Assembly (NCBI RefSeq): GCF_021155765.1
Contig: NC_060113.1
Location: 2,036,501 to 2,100,500 of the forward strand
Length of the DNA: 64,000 bases
From: Diprion similis
Lineage: Eukaryota > Arthropoda > Insecta > Hymenoptera > Diprionidae
Reading direction: 5' to 3'
Position 1 is the stretch's first letter. Each line of letters starts with the position of its first letter. Position numbers and translations under genes: made by a program. The notes under the pieces are model-generated. The model ran no database searches and was not told the origin of the DNA. It was given only the letters and a program-made list of their open reading frames with translations. Positions 50,881-64,000 of this stretch are shown here, piece after piece.

Positions 50881-53800
50881 ATTTCTCTGCTGTTGGTCCT
50901 ACGCTCTTTTTCGTGTGTTTTTTGAGTTCCTGGGGGTCGATTTACTCCGGAAAGGGTCATACAAATCGATTCCAAGACAAAAGATTTTTCGGCCAAAAAA
51001 AATCCAAGGCTAACCCCTTTGCATTTTTGGTAAAAATTTCGACGACTTTGAAAAGTGCTGCAATTAATTCTTTCAGGCACTATTCCGACGTAATTTTGCG
51101 AGAGGAATCGATTAAGCGCAGTCCCAATACGCTGCGAGCAACGGATCAAAAGTTACAGGCGAAAAACTGCTTATTTTCGTCCTCATTTCTCTGCTGTTGG
51201 TCCTACGCTCTTTTTCGTGTGTTTTTTGAGTTCCTGGGGGTCGATTTACTCCGGAAAGGGTCATACAAATCGATTCCAAGACAAAAGATTTTTCGGCCAA
51301 AAAAAATCCAAGGCTAACCCCTTTGCATTTTTGGTAAAAATTTCGACGACGTTGAAAAGTGCTGCAATTAATTCTTTCAGGCACTATTCCGACGTAATTT
51401 TGCGAGAGGAATCGATTAAGCGCAGTCCCAATACGCTGCGAGCAACGGATCAAAAGTTACAGGCGAAAAACTGCTTATTTTCGTCCTCATTTCTCTGCTG
51501 TTGGTCCTACGCTCTTTTTCGTGTGTTTTTTGAGTTCCTGGGGGTCGATTTACTCCGGAAAGGGTCATACAAATCGATTCCAAGACAAAAGATTTTTCGG
51601 CCAAAAAAAGACCAAGGCTAACCCCTTTCCATTTTTGGTTAAAATTTCGACAACTCTGAAAAGTAGTGCAATTATTTCTTACAGGCACTATTCCGACGTA
51701 ATTTTGCAAGAGGAATCGATTAAGCGCAGTCTCAATACGCTGCGAGCAACGGATCAAAAGTTACGGGCGAAAAACTGCTGATTTTCGTCCTTATTTCTCT
51801 GCTGTTGGTCCTACGCTCTTTTTCGTGTGTTTTTTGAGTTCCTGGGGGTCGATTTACTCCGGAAAGGGTCATACAAATCGATTCCAAGACAAAAGATTTT
51901 TCGGCCAAAAAAAATCCAAGGCTAACCCCTTTGCATTTTTGGTAAAAATTTCGACGACTTTGAAAAGTGCTGCAATTATTTCTTTCAGGCACTATTCCGA
52001 CGTAATTTTGCGAGAGGAATGGATTAAGCGCAGTCCCAATACGCTGCGAGCAACGGATCAAAAGTTACAGGCGAAAAACTGCTTATTTTCGTCCTCATTT
52101 CTCTGCTGTTGGTCCTACGCTCTTTTTCGTGTGTTTTTTGAGTTCCTGGGGGTCGATTTACTCCGGAAAGGGTCATACAAATCGATTCCAAGACAAAAGA
52201 TTTTTCGGCCAAAAAAAATCCAAGGCTAACCCCTTTGCATTTTTGGTAAAAATTTCGACGACTTTGAAAAGTGCTGCAATTAATTCTTTCAGGCACTATT
52301 CCGACGTAATTTTGCGAGAGGAATCGATTAAGCGCAGTCCCAATACGCTGCGAGCAACGGATCAAAAGTTACAGGCGAAAAACTGCTTATTTTCGTCCTC
52401 ATTTCTCTGCTGTTGGTCCCACGCTCTTTTTCGTGTGTTTTTTGAGTTCCTGGGGGTCGATTTACTCCGGAAAGGGTCATACAAATCGATTCCAAGACAA
52501 AAGATTTTTCGGCCAAAAAAAATCCAAGGCTAACCCCTTTGCATTTTTGGTAAAAATTTCGACGACTTTGAAAAGTGCTGCAATTAATTCTTTCAGGCAC
52601 TATTCCGACGTAATTTTGCGAGAGGAATCGATTAAGCGCAGTCCCAATACGCTGCGAGCAACGGATCAAAAGTTACAGGCGAAAAACTGCTTATTTTCGT
52701 CCTCATTTCTCTGCTGTTGGTCCTACGCTCTTTTTCGTGTGTTTTTTGAGTTCCTGGGGGTCGATTTACTCCGGAAAGGGTCATACAAATCGATTCCAAG
52801 ACAAAAGATTTTTCGGCCAAAAAAAATCCAAGGCTAACCCCTTTGCATTTTTGGTAAAAATTTCGACGACTTTGAAAAGTGCTGCAATTAATTCTTTCAG
52901 GCACTATTCCGACGTAATTTTGCGAGAGGAATCGATTAAGCGCAGTCCCAATACGCTGCGAGCAACGGATCAAAAGTTACAGGCGAAAAACTGTTTATTT
53001 TCGTCCTCATTTCTCTGCTGTTGGTCCTACGCTCTTTTTCGTGTGTTTTTTGAGTTCCTGGGGGTCGATTTACTCCGGAAAGGGTCATACAAATCGATTC
53101 CAAGACAAAAGATTTTTCGGCCAAAAAAAATCCAAGGCTAACCCCTTTGCATTTTTGGTAAAAATTTCGACGACTTTGAAAAGTGCTGCAATTAATTCTT
53201 TCAGGCACTATTCCGACGTAATTTTGCGAGAGGAATCGATTAAGCGCAGTCCCAATACGCTGCGAGCAACGGATCAAAAGTTACAGGCGAAAAACTGCTT
53301 ATTTTCGTCCTCATTTCTCTGCTGTTGGTCCCACGCTCTTTTTCGTGTGTTTTTTGAGTTCCTGGGGGTCGATTTACTCCGGAAAGGGTCATACAAATCG
53401 ATTCCAAGACAAAAGATTTTTCGGCCAAAAAAAATCCAAGGCTAACCCCTTTGCATTTTTGGTAAAAATTTCGACGACTTTGAAAAGTGCTGCAATTAAT
53501 TCTTTCAGGCACTATTCCGACGTAATTTTGCGAGAGGAATCGATTAAGCGCAGTCCCAATACGCTGCGAGCAACGGATCAAAAGTTACAGGCGAAAAACT
53601 GCTTATTTTCGTCCTCATTTCTCTGCTGTTGGTCCCACGCTCTTTTTCGTGTGTTTTTTGAGTTCCTGGGGGTCGATTTACTCCGGAAAGGGTCATACAA
53701 ATCGATTCCAAGACAAAAGATTTTTCGGCCAAAAAAAATCCAAGGCTAACCCCTTTGCATTTTTGGTAAAAATTTCGACGACTTTGAAAAGTGCTGCAAT

Positions 53801-56800
53801 TAATTCTTTCAGGCACTATTCCGACGTAATTTTGCGAGAGGAATCGATTAAGCGCAGTCCCAATACGCTGCGAGCAACGGATCAAAAGTTACAGGCGAAA
53901 AACTGCTTATTTTCGTCCTCATTTCTCTGCTGTTGGTCCCACGCTCTTTTTCGTGTGTTTTTTGAGTTCCTGGGGGTCGATTTACTCCGGAAAGGGTCAT
54001 ACAAATCGATTCCAAGACAAAAGATTTTTCGGCCAAAAAAAATCCAAGGCTAACCCCTTTGCATTTTTGGTAAAAATTTCGACGACTTTGAAAAGTGCTG
54101 CAATTAATTCTTTCAGGCACTATTCCGACGTAATTTTGCGAGAGGAATCGATTAAGCGCAGTCCCAATACGCTGCGAGCAACGGATCAAAAGTTACAGGC
54201 GAAAAACTGCTTATTTTCGTCCTCATTTCTCTGCTGTTGGTCCCACGCTCTTTTTCGTGTGTTTTTTGAGTTCCTGGGGGTCGATTTACTCCGGAAAGGG
54301 TCATACAAATCGATTCCAAGACAAAAGATTTTTCGGCCAAAAAAAATCCAAGGCTAACCCCTTTGCATTTTTGGTAAAAATTTCGACGACTTTGAAAAGT
54401 GCTGCAATTAATTCTTTCAGGCACTATTCCGACGTAATTTTGCGAGAGGAATCGATTAAGCGCAGTCCCAATACGCTGCGAGCAACGGATCAAAAGTTAC
54501 AGGCGAAAAACTGCTTATTTTCGTCCTCATTTCTCTGCTGTTGGTCCTACGCTCTTTTTCGTGTGTTTTTTGAGTTCCTGGGGGTCGATTTACTCCGGAA
54601 AGGGTCATACAAATCGATTCCAAGACAAAAGATTTTTCGGCCAAAAAAAATCCAAGGCTAACCCCTTTGCATTTTTGGTAAAAATTTCGACGACGTTGAA
54701 AAGTGCTGCAATTAATTCTTTCAGGCACTATTCCGACGTAATTTTGCGAGAGGAATCGATTAAGCGCAGTCCCAATACGCTGCGAGCAACGGATCAAAAG
54801 TTACAGGCGAAAAACTGCTTATTTTCGTCCTCATTTCTCTGCTGTTGGTCCTACGCTCTTTTTCGTGTGTTTTTTGAGTTCCTGGGGGTCGATTTACTCC
54901 GGAAAGGGTCATACAAATCGATTCCAAGACAAAAGATTTTTCGGCCAAAAAAAATCCAAGGCTAACCCGTTTGCATTTTTGGTAAAAATTTCGACGACTT
55001 TGAAAAGTGCTGCAATTAATTCTTTCAGGCACTATTCCGACGTAATTTTGCGAGAGGAATCGATTAAGCGCAGTCCCAATACGCTGCGAGCAACGGATCA
55101 AAAGTTACAGGCGAAAAACTGTTTATTTTCGTCCTCATTTCTCTGCTGTTGGTCCTACGCTCTTTTTCGTGTGTTTTTTGAGTTCCTAGGGGTCGATTTA
55201 CTCCGGAAAGGGTCATACAAATCGATTCCAAGACAAAAGATTTTTCGGCCAAAAAAAATCCAAGGCTAACCCCTTTGCATTTTTGGTAAAAATTTCGACG
55301 ACTTTGAAAAGTGCTGCAATTAATTCTTTCAGGCACTATTCCGACGTAATTTTGCGAGAGGAATCGATTAAGCGCAGTCCCAATACGCTGCGAGCAACGG
55401 ATCAAAAGTTACAGGCGAAAAACTGCTTATTTTCGTCCTCATTTCTCTGCTGTTGGTCCTACGCTCTTTTTCGTGTGTTTTTTGAGTTCCTGGGGGTCGA
55501 TTTACTCCGGAAAGGGTCATACAAATCGATTCCAAGACAAAAGATTTTTCGGCCAAAAAAAATCCAAGGCTAACCCCTTTGCATTTTTGGTAAAAATTTC
55601 GACGACTTTGAAAAGTGCTGCAATTAATTCTTTCAGGCACTATTCCGACGTAATTTTGCGAGAGGAATCGATTAAGCGCAGTCCCAATACGCTGCGAGCA
55701 ACGGATCAAAAGTTACAGGCGAAAAACTGTTTATTTTCGTCCTCATTTCTCTGCTGTTGGTCCTACGCTCTTTTTCGTGTGTTTTTTGAGTTCCTGGGGG
55801 TCGATTTACTCCGGAAAGGGTCATACAAATCGATTCCAAGACAAAAGATTTTTCGGCCAAAAAAAATCCAAGGCTAACCCCTTTGCATTTTTGGTAAAAA
55901 TTTCGACGACTTTGAAAAGTGCTGCAATTAATTCTTTCAGGCACTATTCCGACGTAATTTTGCGAGAGGAATCGATTAAGCGCAGTCCCAATACGCTGCG
56001 AGCAACGGATCAAAAGTTACAGGCGAAAAACTGCTTATTTTCGTCCTCATTTCTCTGCTGTTGGTCCCACGCTCTTTTTCGTGTGTTTTTTGAGTTCCTG
56101 GGGGTCGATTTACTCCGGAAAGGGTCATACAAATCGATTCCAAGACAAAAGATTTTTCGGCCAAAAAAAATCCAAGGCTAACCCCTGTGCATTTTTGGTA
56201 AAAATTTCGACGACTTTGAAAAGTGCTGCAATTAATTCTTTCAGGCACTATTCCGACGTAATTTTGCGAGAGAAATCGATTAAGCGCAGTCCCAATACGC
56301 TGCGAGCAACGGATCAAAAGTTACAGGCGAAAAACTGTTTATTTTCGTCCTCATTTCTCTGCTGTTGGTCCTACGCTCTTTTTCGTGTGTTTTTTGAGTT
56401 CCTGGGGGTCGATTTACTCCGGAAAGGGTCATACAAATCGATTCCAAGACAAAAGATTTTTCGGCCAAAAAAAATCCAAGGCTAACCCCTTTGCATTTTT
56501 GGTAAAAATTTCGACGACTTTGAAAAGTGCTGCAATTAATTCTTTCAGGCACTATTCCGACGTAATTTTGCGAGAGGAATCGATTAAGCGCAGTCCCAAT
56601 ACGCTGCGAGCAACGGATCAAAAGTTACAGGCGAAAAACTGTTTATTTTCGTCCTCATTTCTCTGCTGTTGGTCCTACGCTCTTTTTCGTGTGTTTTTTG
56701 AGTTCCTGGGGGTCGATTTACTCCGGAAAGGGTCATACAAATCGATTCCAAGACAAAAGATTTTTCGGCCAAAAAAAATCCAAGGCTAACCCCTTTGCAT

Positions 56801-59800
56801 TTTTGGTAAAAATTTCGACGACTTTGAAAAGTGCTGCAATTAATTCTTTCAGGCACTATTCCGACGTAATTTTGCGAGAGGAATCGATTAAGCGCAGTCC
56901 CAATACGCTGCGAGCAACGGATCAAAAGTTACAGGCGAAAAACTGCTTATTTTCGTCCTCATTTCTCTGCTGTTGGTCCCACGCTCTTTTTCGTGTGTTT
57001 TTTGAGTTCCTGGGGGTCGATTTACTCCGGAAAGGGTCATACAAATCGATTCCAAGACAAAAGATTTTTCGGCCAAAAAAAATCCAAGGCTAACCCCTTT
57101 GCATTTTTGGTAAAAATTTCGACGACTTTGAAAAGTGCTGCAATTAATTCTTTCAGGCACTATTCCGACGTAATTTTGCGAGAGGAATCGATTAAGCGCA
57201 GTCCCAATACGCTGCGAGCAACGGATCAAAAGTTACAGGCGAAAAACTGCTTATTTTCGTCCTCATTTCTCTGCTGTTGGTCCTACGCTCTTTTTCGTGT
57301 GTTTTTTGAGTTCCTGGGGGTCGATTTACTCCGGAAAGGGTCATACAAATCGATTCCAAGACAAAAGATTTTTCGGCCAAAAAAAATCCAAGGCTAACCC
57401 CTTTGCATTTTTGGTAAAAATTTCGACGACTTTGAAAAGTGCTGCAATTAATTCTTTCAGGCACTATTCCGACGTAATTTTGCGAGAGGAATCGATTAAG
57501 CGCAGTCCCAATACGCTGCGAGCAACGGATCAAAAGTTACAGGCGAAAAACTGTTTATTTTCGTCCTCATTTCTCTGCTGTTGGTCCTACGCTCTTTTTC
57601 GTGTGTTTTTTGAGTTCCTGGGGGTCGATTTACTCCGGAAAGGGTCATACAAATCGATTCCAAGACAAAAGATTTTTCGGCCAAAAAAAATCCAAGGCTA
57701 ACCCCTTTGCATTTTTGGTAAAAATTTCGACGACTTTGAAAAGTGCTGCAATTAATTCTTTCAGGCACTATTCCGACGTAATTTTGCGAGAGGAATCGAT
57801 TAAGCGCAGTCCCAATACGCTGCGAGCAACGGATCAAAAGTTACAGGCGAAAAACTGCTTATTTTCGTCCTCATTTCTCTGCTGTTGGTCCCACGCTCTT
57901 TTTCGTGTGTTTTTTGAGTTCCTGGGGGTCGATTTACTCCGGAAAGGGTCATACAAATCGATTCCAAGACAAAAGATTTTTCGGCCAAAAAAAATCCAAG
58001 GCTAACCCCTTTGCATTTTTGGTAAAAATTTCGACGACTTTGAAAAGTGCTGCAATTAATTCTTTCAGGCACTATTCCGACGTAATTTTGCGAGAGGAAT
58101 CGATTAAGCGCAGTCCCAATACGCTGCGAGCAACGGATCAAAAGTTACAGGCGAAAAACTGCTTATTTTCGTCCTCATTTCTCTGCTGTTGGTCCCACGC
58201 TCTTTTTCGTGTGTTTTTTGAGTTCCTGGGGGTCGATTTACTCCGGAAAGGGTCATACAAATCGATTCCAAGACAAAAGATTTTTCGGCCAAAAAAAATC
58301 CAAGGCTAACCCCTTTGCATTTTTGGTAAAAATTTCGACGACGTTGAAAAGTGCTGCAATTAATTCTTTCAGGCACTATTCCGACGTAATTTTGCGAGAG
58401 GAATCGATTAAGCGCAGTCCCAATACGCTGCGAGCAACGGATCAAAAGTTACAGGCGAAAAACTGCTTATTTTCGTCCTCATTTCTCTGCTGTTGGTCCT
58501 ACGCTCTTTTTCGTGTGTTTTTTGAGTTCCTGGGGGTCGATTTACTCCGGAAAGGGTCATACAAATCGATTCCAAGACAAAAGATTTTTCGGCCAAAAAA
58601 AATCCAAGGCTAACCCGTTTGCATTTTTGGTAAAAATTTCGACGACTTTGAAAAGTGCTGCAATTAATTCTTTCAGGCACTATTCCGACGTAATTTTGCG
58701 AGAGGAATCGATTAAGCGCAGTCCCAATACGCTGCGAGCAACGGATCAAAAGTTACAGGCGAAAAACTGTTTATTTTCGTCCTCATTTCTCTGCTGTTGG
58801 TCCTACGCTCTTTTTCGTGTGTTTTTTGAGTTCCTGGGGGTCGATTTACTCCGGAAAGGGTCATACAAATCGATTCCAAGACAAAAGATTTTTCGGCCAA
58901 AAAAAATCCAAGGCTAACCCCTTTGCATTTTTGGTAAAAATTTCGACGACTTTGAAAAGTGCTGCAATTAATTCTTTCAGGCACTATTCCGACGTAATTT
59001 TGCGAGAGGAATCGATTAAGCGCAGTCCCAATACGCTGCGAGCAACGGATCAAAAGTTACAGGCGAAAAACTGCTTATTTTCGTCCTCATTTCTCTGCTG
59101 TTGGTCCCACGCTCTTTTTCGTGTGTTTTTTGAGTTCCTGGGGGTCGATTTACTCCGGAAAGGGTCATACAAATCGATTCCAAGACAAAAGATTTTTCGG
59201 CCAAAAAAAATCCAAGGCTAACCCCTGTGCATTTTTGGTAAAAATTTCGACGACTTTGAAAAGTGCTGCAATTAATTCTTTCAGGCACTATTCCGACGTA
59301 ATTTTGCGAGAGAAATCGATTAAGCGCAGTCCCAATACGCTGCGAGCAACGGATCAAAAGTTACAGGCGAAAAACTGTTTATTTTCGTCCTCATTTCTCT
59401 GCTGTTGGTCCTACGCTCTTTTTCGTGTGTTTTTTGAGTTCCTGGGGGTCGATTTACTCCGGAAAGGGTCATACAAATCGATTCCAAGACAAAAGATTTT
59501 TCGGCCAAAAAAAATCCAAGGCTAACCCCTTTGCATTTTTGGTAAAAATTTCGACGACTTTGAAAAGTGCTGCAATTAATTCTTTCAGGCACTATTCCGA
59601 CGTAATTTTGCGAGAGGAATCGATTAAGCGCAGTCCCAATACGCTGCGAGCAACGGATCAAAAGTTACAGGCGAAAAACTGTTTATTTTCGTCCTCATTT
59701 CTCTGCTGTTGGTCCTACGCTCTTTTTCGTGTGTTTTTTGAGTTCCTGGGGGTCGATTTACTCCGGAAAGGGTCATACAAATCGATTCCAAGACAAAAGA

Positions 59801-62800
59801 TTTTTCGGCCAAAAAAAATCCAAGGCTAACCCCTTTGCATTTTTGGTAAAAATTTCGACGACTTTGAAAAGTGCTGCAATTAATTCTTTCAGGCACTATT
59901 CCGACGTAATTTTGCGAGAGGAATCGATTAAGCGCAGTCCCAATACGCTGCGAGCAACGGATCAAAAGTTACAGGCGAAAAACTGCTTATTTTCGTCCTC
60001 ATTTCTCTGCTGTTGGTCCCACGCTCTTTTTCGTGTGTTTTTTGAGTTCCTGGGGGTCGATTTACTCCGGAAAGGGTCATACAAATCGATTCCAAGACAA
60101 AAGATTTTTCGGCCAAAAAAAATCCAAGGCTAACCCCTTTGCATTTTTGGTAAAAATTTCGACGACTTTGAAAAGTGCTGCAATTAATTCTTTCAGGCAC
60201 TATTCCGACGTAATTTTGCGAGAGGAATCGATTAAGCGCAGTCCCAATACGCTGCGAGCAACGGATCAAAAGTTACAGGCGAAAAACTGTTTATTTTCGT
60301 CCTCATTTCTCTGCTGTTGGTCCTACGCTCTTTTTCGTGTGTTTTTTGAGTTCCTGGGGGTCGATTTACTCCGGAAAGGGTCATACAAATCGATTTCAAG
60401 ACAAAAGATTTTTCGGCCAAAAAAAATCCAAGGCTAACCCCTTTGCATTTTTGGTAAAAATTTCGACGACTTTGAAAAGTGCTGCAATTAATTCTTTCAG
60501 GCACTATTCCGACGTAATTTTGCGAGAGGAATCGATTAAGCGCAGTCCCAATACGCTGCGAGCAACGGATCAAAAGTTACAGGCGAAAAACTGTTTATTT
60601 TCGTCCTCATTTCTCTGCTGTTGGTCCTACGCTCTTTTTCGTGTGTTTTTTGAGTTCCTGGGGGTCGATTTACTCCGGAAAGGGTCATACAAATCGATTC
60701 CAAGACAAAAGATTTTTCGGCCAAAAAAAATCCAAGGCTAACCCCTTTGCATTTTTGGTAAAAATTTCGACGACTTTGAAAAGTGCTGCAATTAATTCTT
60801 TCAGGCACTATTCCGACGTAATTTTGCGAGAGGAATCGATTAAGCGCAGTCCCAATACGCTGCGAGCAACGGATCAAAAGTTACAGGCGAAAAACTGTTT
60901 ATTTTCGTCCTCATTTCTCTGCTGTTGGTCCTACGCTCTTTTTCGTGTGTTTTTTGAGTTCCTGGGGGTCGATTTACTCCGGAAAGGGTCATACAAATCG
61001 ATTCCAAGACAAAAGATTTTTCGGCCAAAAAAAATCCAAGGCTAACCCCTTTGCATTTTTGGTAAAAATTTCGACGACTTTGAAAAGTGCTGCAATTAAT
61101 TCTTTCAGGCACTATTCCGACGTAATTTTGCGAGAGGAATCGATTAAGCGCAGTCTGAATACGCTGCGAGCAACGGATCAAAAGTTACAGGCGAAAAACT
61201 GCTTATTTTCGTCCTCATTTCTCTGCTGTTGGTCCTACGCTCTTTTTCGTGTGTTTTTTGAGTTCCTGGGGGTCGATTCACTCCGGAAAGGGTCATACAA
61301 ATCGATTCCAAGACAAAAGATTTTTCGGCCAAAAAAAATCCAAGGCTAACCCCTTTGCATTTTTGGTAAAAATTTCGACGACTTTAAAAAGTGCTGCAAT
61401 TAATTCTTTCAGGCACTATTCCGACGTAATTTTGCGAGAGGAATCGATTAAGCGCAGTCCCAATACGCTGCGAGCAACGGATCAAAAGTTACAGGCGAAA
61501 AACTGTTTATTTTCGTCCTCATTTCTCTGCTGTTGGTCCTACGCTCTTTTTCGTGTGTTTTTTGAGTTCCTGGGGGTCGATTTACTCCGGAAAGGGTCAT
61601 ACAAATCGATTCCAAGACAAAAGATTTTTCGGCCAAAAAAAATCCAAGGCTAACCCCTTTGCATTTTTGGTAAAAATTTCGACGACTTTGAAAAGTGCTG
61701 CAATTAATTCTTTCAGGCACTATTCCGACGTAATTTTGCGAGAGGAATCGATTAAGCGCAGTCTTAATACGCTGCGAGCAACGGATCAAAAGTTACAGGC
61801 GAAAAACTGCTTATTTTCGTCCTCATTTCTCTGCTGTTGGTCCCACGCTCTTTTTCGTGTGTTTTTTGAGTTCCTGGGGGTCGATTTACTCCGGAAAGGG
61901 TCATACAAATCGATTCCAAGACAAAAGATTTTTCGGCCAAAAAATATCCAAGGCTAACCCCTTTGCATTTTTGGTAAAAATTTCGACGACTTTGAAAAGT
62001 GCTGCAATTAATTCTTTCAGGCACTATTCCGACGTAATTTTGCGAGAGGAATCGATTAAGCGCAGTCCCAATACGCTGCGAGCAACGGATCAAAAGTTAC
62101 AGGCGAAAAACTGCTTATTTTCGTCCTCATTTCTCTGCTGTTGGTCCCACGCTCTTTTTCGTGTGTTTTTTGAGTTCCTGGGGGTCGATTTACTCCGGAA
62201 AGGGTCATACAAATCGATTCCAAGACAAAAGATTTTTCGGCCAAAAAAAATCCAAGGCTAACCCCTTTGCATTTTTGGTAAAAATTTCGACGACTTTGAA
62301 AAGTGCTGCAATTAATTCTTTCAGGCACTATTCCGACGTAATTTTGCAAGAGGAATCGATTAAGCGCAGTCCCAATACGCTGCGAGCAACGGATCAAAAG
62401 TTACAGGCGAAAAACTGTTTATTTTCGTCCTCATTTCTCTGCTGTTGGTCCTACGCTCTTTTTCGTGTGTTTTTTGAGTTCCTGGGGGTCGATTTACTCC
62501 GGAAAGGGTCATACAAATCGATTCCAAGACAAAAGATTTTTCGGCCAAAAAAAATCCAAGGCTAACCCCTTTGCATTTTTGGTAAAAATTTCGACGACTT
62601 TGAAAAGTGCTGCAATTAATTTTTTCAGGCACTATTCCGACGTAATTTTGCGAGAGGAATCGATTAAGCGCAGTCCCAATACGCTGCGAGCAACGGATCA
62701 AAAGTTACAGGCGAAAAACTGTTTATTTTCGTCCTCATTTCTCTGCTGTTGGTCCTACGCTCTTTTTCGTGTGTTTTTTGAGTTCCTGGGGGTCGATTTA

Positions 62801-64000
62801 CTCCGGAAAGGGTCATACAAATCGATTCCAAGACAAAAGATTTTTCGGCCAAAAAAAATCCAAGGCTAACCCCTTTGCATTTTTGGTAAAAATTTCGACG
62901 ACTTTGAAAAGTGCTGCAATTAATTCTTTCAGGCACTATTCCGACGTAATTTTGCGAGAGGAATCGATTAAGCGCAGTCCCAATACGCTGCGAGCAACGG
63001 ATCAAAAGTTACAGGCGAAAAACTGTTTATTTTCGTCCTCATTTCTCTGCTGTTGGTCCTACGCTCTTTTTCGTGTGTTTTTTGAGTTCCTGGGGGTCGA
63101 TTTACTTCGGGAAGGGTCATACAAATCGATTCCAAGACAAAAGATTTTTCGGCCAAAAAAAATCCAAGGCTAACCCCTTTGCATTTTTGGTAAAAATTTC
63201 GACGACTTTGAAAAAAGCTGCAATTAATTCTTTCAGGCACTATTCCGACGTAATTTTGCGAGAGGAATCGATTAAGCGCAGTCCCAATACGCTGCGAGCA
63301 ACGGATCAAAAGTTACAGGCGAAAAACTGCTTATTTTCGTCCTCATTTCTCTGCTGTTGGTCCCACGCTCTTTTTCGTGTGTTTTTTGAGTTCCTGGGGG
63401 TCGATTTACTCCGGAAAGGGTCATACAAATCGATTCCAAGACAAAAGATTTTTCGGCCAAAAAAAATCCAAGGCTAACCCCTTTGCATTTTTGGTAAAAA
63501 TTTCGACGACTTTGAAAAAAGCTGCAATTAATTCTTTCAGGCACTATTCCGACGTAATTTTGCGAGAGGAATCGATTAAGCGCAGTCCCAATACGCTGCG
63601 AGCAACGGATCAAAAGTTACAGGCGAAAAACTGATTATTTTCGTCCTCATTTCTCTGCTGTTGGTCCCACGCTCTTTTTCGTGTGTTTTTTGAGTTCCTG
63701 GGGGTCGATTTACTCCGGAAAGGGTCATACAAATCGATTCCAAGACAAAAGATTTTTCGGCCAAAAAAAATCCAAGGCTAACCCCTTTGCATTTTTGGTA
63801 AAAATTTCGACGACTTCGGAAAGTGCTGCAATTAATTCTTTCAGGCACTATTCCGACGTAATTTTGCGAGAGGAATCGATTAAGCGCAGTCCCAATACGC
63901 TGCGAGCAACGGATCAAAAGTTACAGGCGAAAAACTGTTTATTTTCGTCCTCATTTCTCTGCTGTTGGTCCTACGCTCTTTTTCGTGTGTTTTTTGAGTT
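50040..64000. repeat. 304-bp tandem satellite array, about 46 copies, open at the window end
   Basis: A 304-bp monomer repeats head to tail from about 50,040 to the last base. Landmarks recur exactly 304 bp apart, for example the TGTGTTTTTTGAGTTCCTGG box at 50913, 51217, 51521, 51825 and so on to 63377. Core monomers differ from each other by only a few substitutions. Each monomer has recurring open frames on both strands (134 codons plus, 113 codons minus), but 304 is not a multiple of three and the variants include amino-acid changes in both frames, so coding is unlikely. The array is probably pericentromeric or another heterochromatic satellite; the location is inferred. No CENP-B-box-like motif was noticed. 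Confidence 0.97.

Noticed and set aside
50040..64000. Satellite considered as a CRISPR-like or gene-family array
   Set aside because: There are no unique spacers between repeats, the whole unit is repeated, and the period breaks reading frame; it is an ordinary tandem satellite in a eukaryotic genome.

Overview
The window looks like an insect nuclear chromosome, probably Hymenoptera (the order is inferred; insect is well supported). The evidence is many short phase-consistent introns, AT-rich intergenic DNA, a peritrophin-type chitin-binding mucin, an insect-type multicopper-oxidase-related protein, TM2D1 and SLC6 genes, and a long satellite array. No bacterial-style operons, CRISPR arrays or viral genes were seen.

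Layout. (1) 49-3912 (+): complete 10-exon mitochondrial ABC transporter ABCB8, with one GC-AG intron. (2) 4680-18938 (-): giant peritrophin/mucin, made of a signal peptide, two chitin-binding domains, about 4,200 Ser/Thr-rich residues in one 13.2-kb exon, then three chitin-binding domains. Its 3' end converges on ABCB8. (3) 21097-21954 (-): TM2D1. (4) 22727-33716 (+): multicopper-oxidase-related protein (MCORP type) with two alternative first exons and most copper ligands missing; it lies head-to-head with TM2D1. (5) 34192-35353 (+): unrecognised multi-pass membrane protein. (6) 38247-38460: non-autonomous DNA element with 22-24 bp terminal inverted repeats. (7) 38560-41396 (+): 10-exon SLC6 Na+/Cl- symporter. 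(8) 41397-50030: gene-poor DNA. (9) about 50040 to the window end: about 46 tandem copies of a 304-bp satellite that continues beyond the window.

The genes do not form a pathway; neighbours share only convergent or divergent regulatory DNA. The two dominant features are repeat arrays of opposite kinds: a coding minisatellite kept in frame (237-bp units, plus a 2.55-kb segment duplicated at a 2,691-bp offset), and a non-coding satellite whose 304-bp period is not a multiple of three. Gene models were joined by hand from splice signals and reading phase. No similarity search was possible, so family names rest on recognised motifs.
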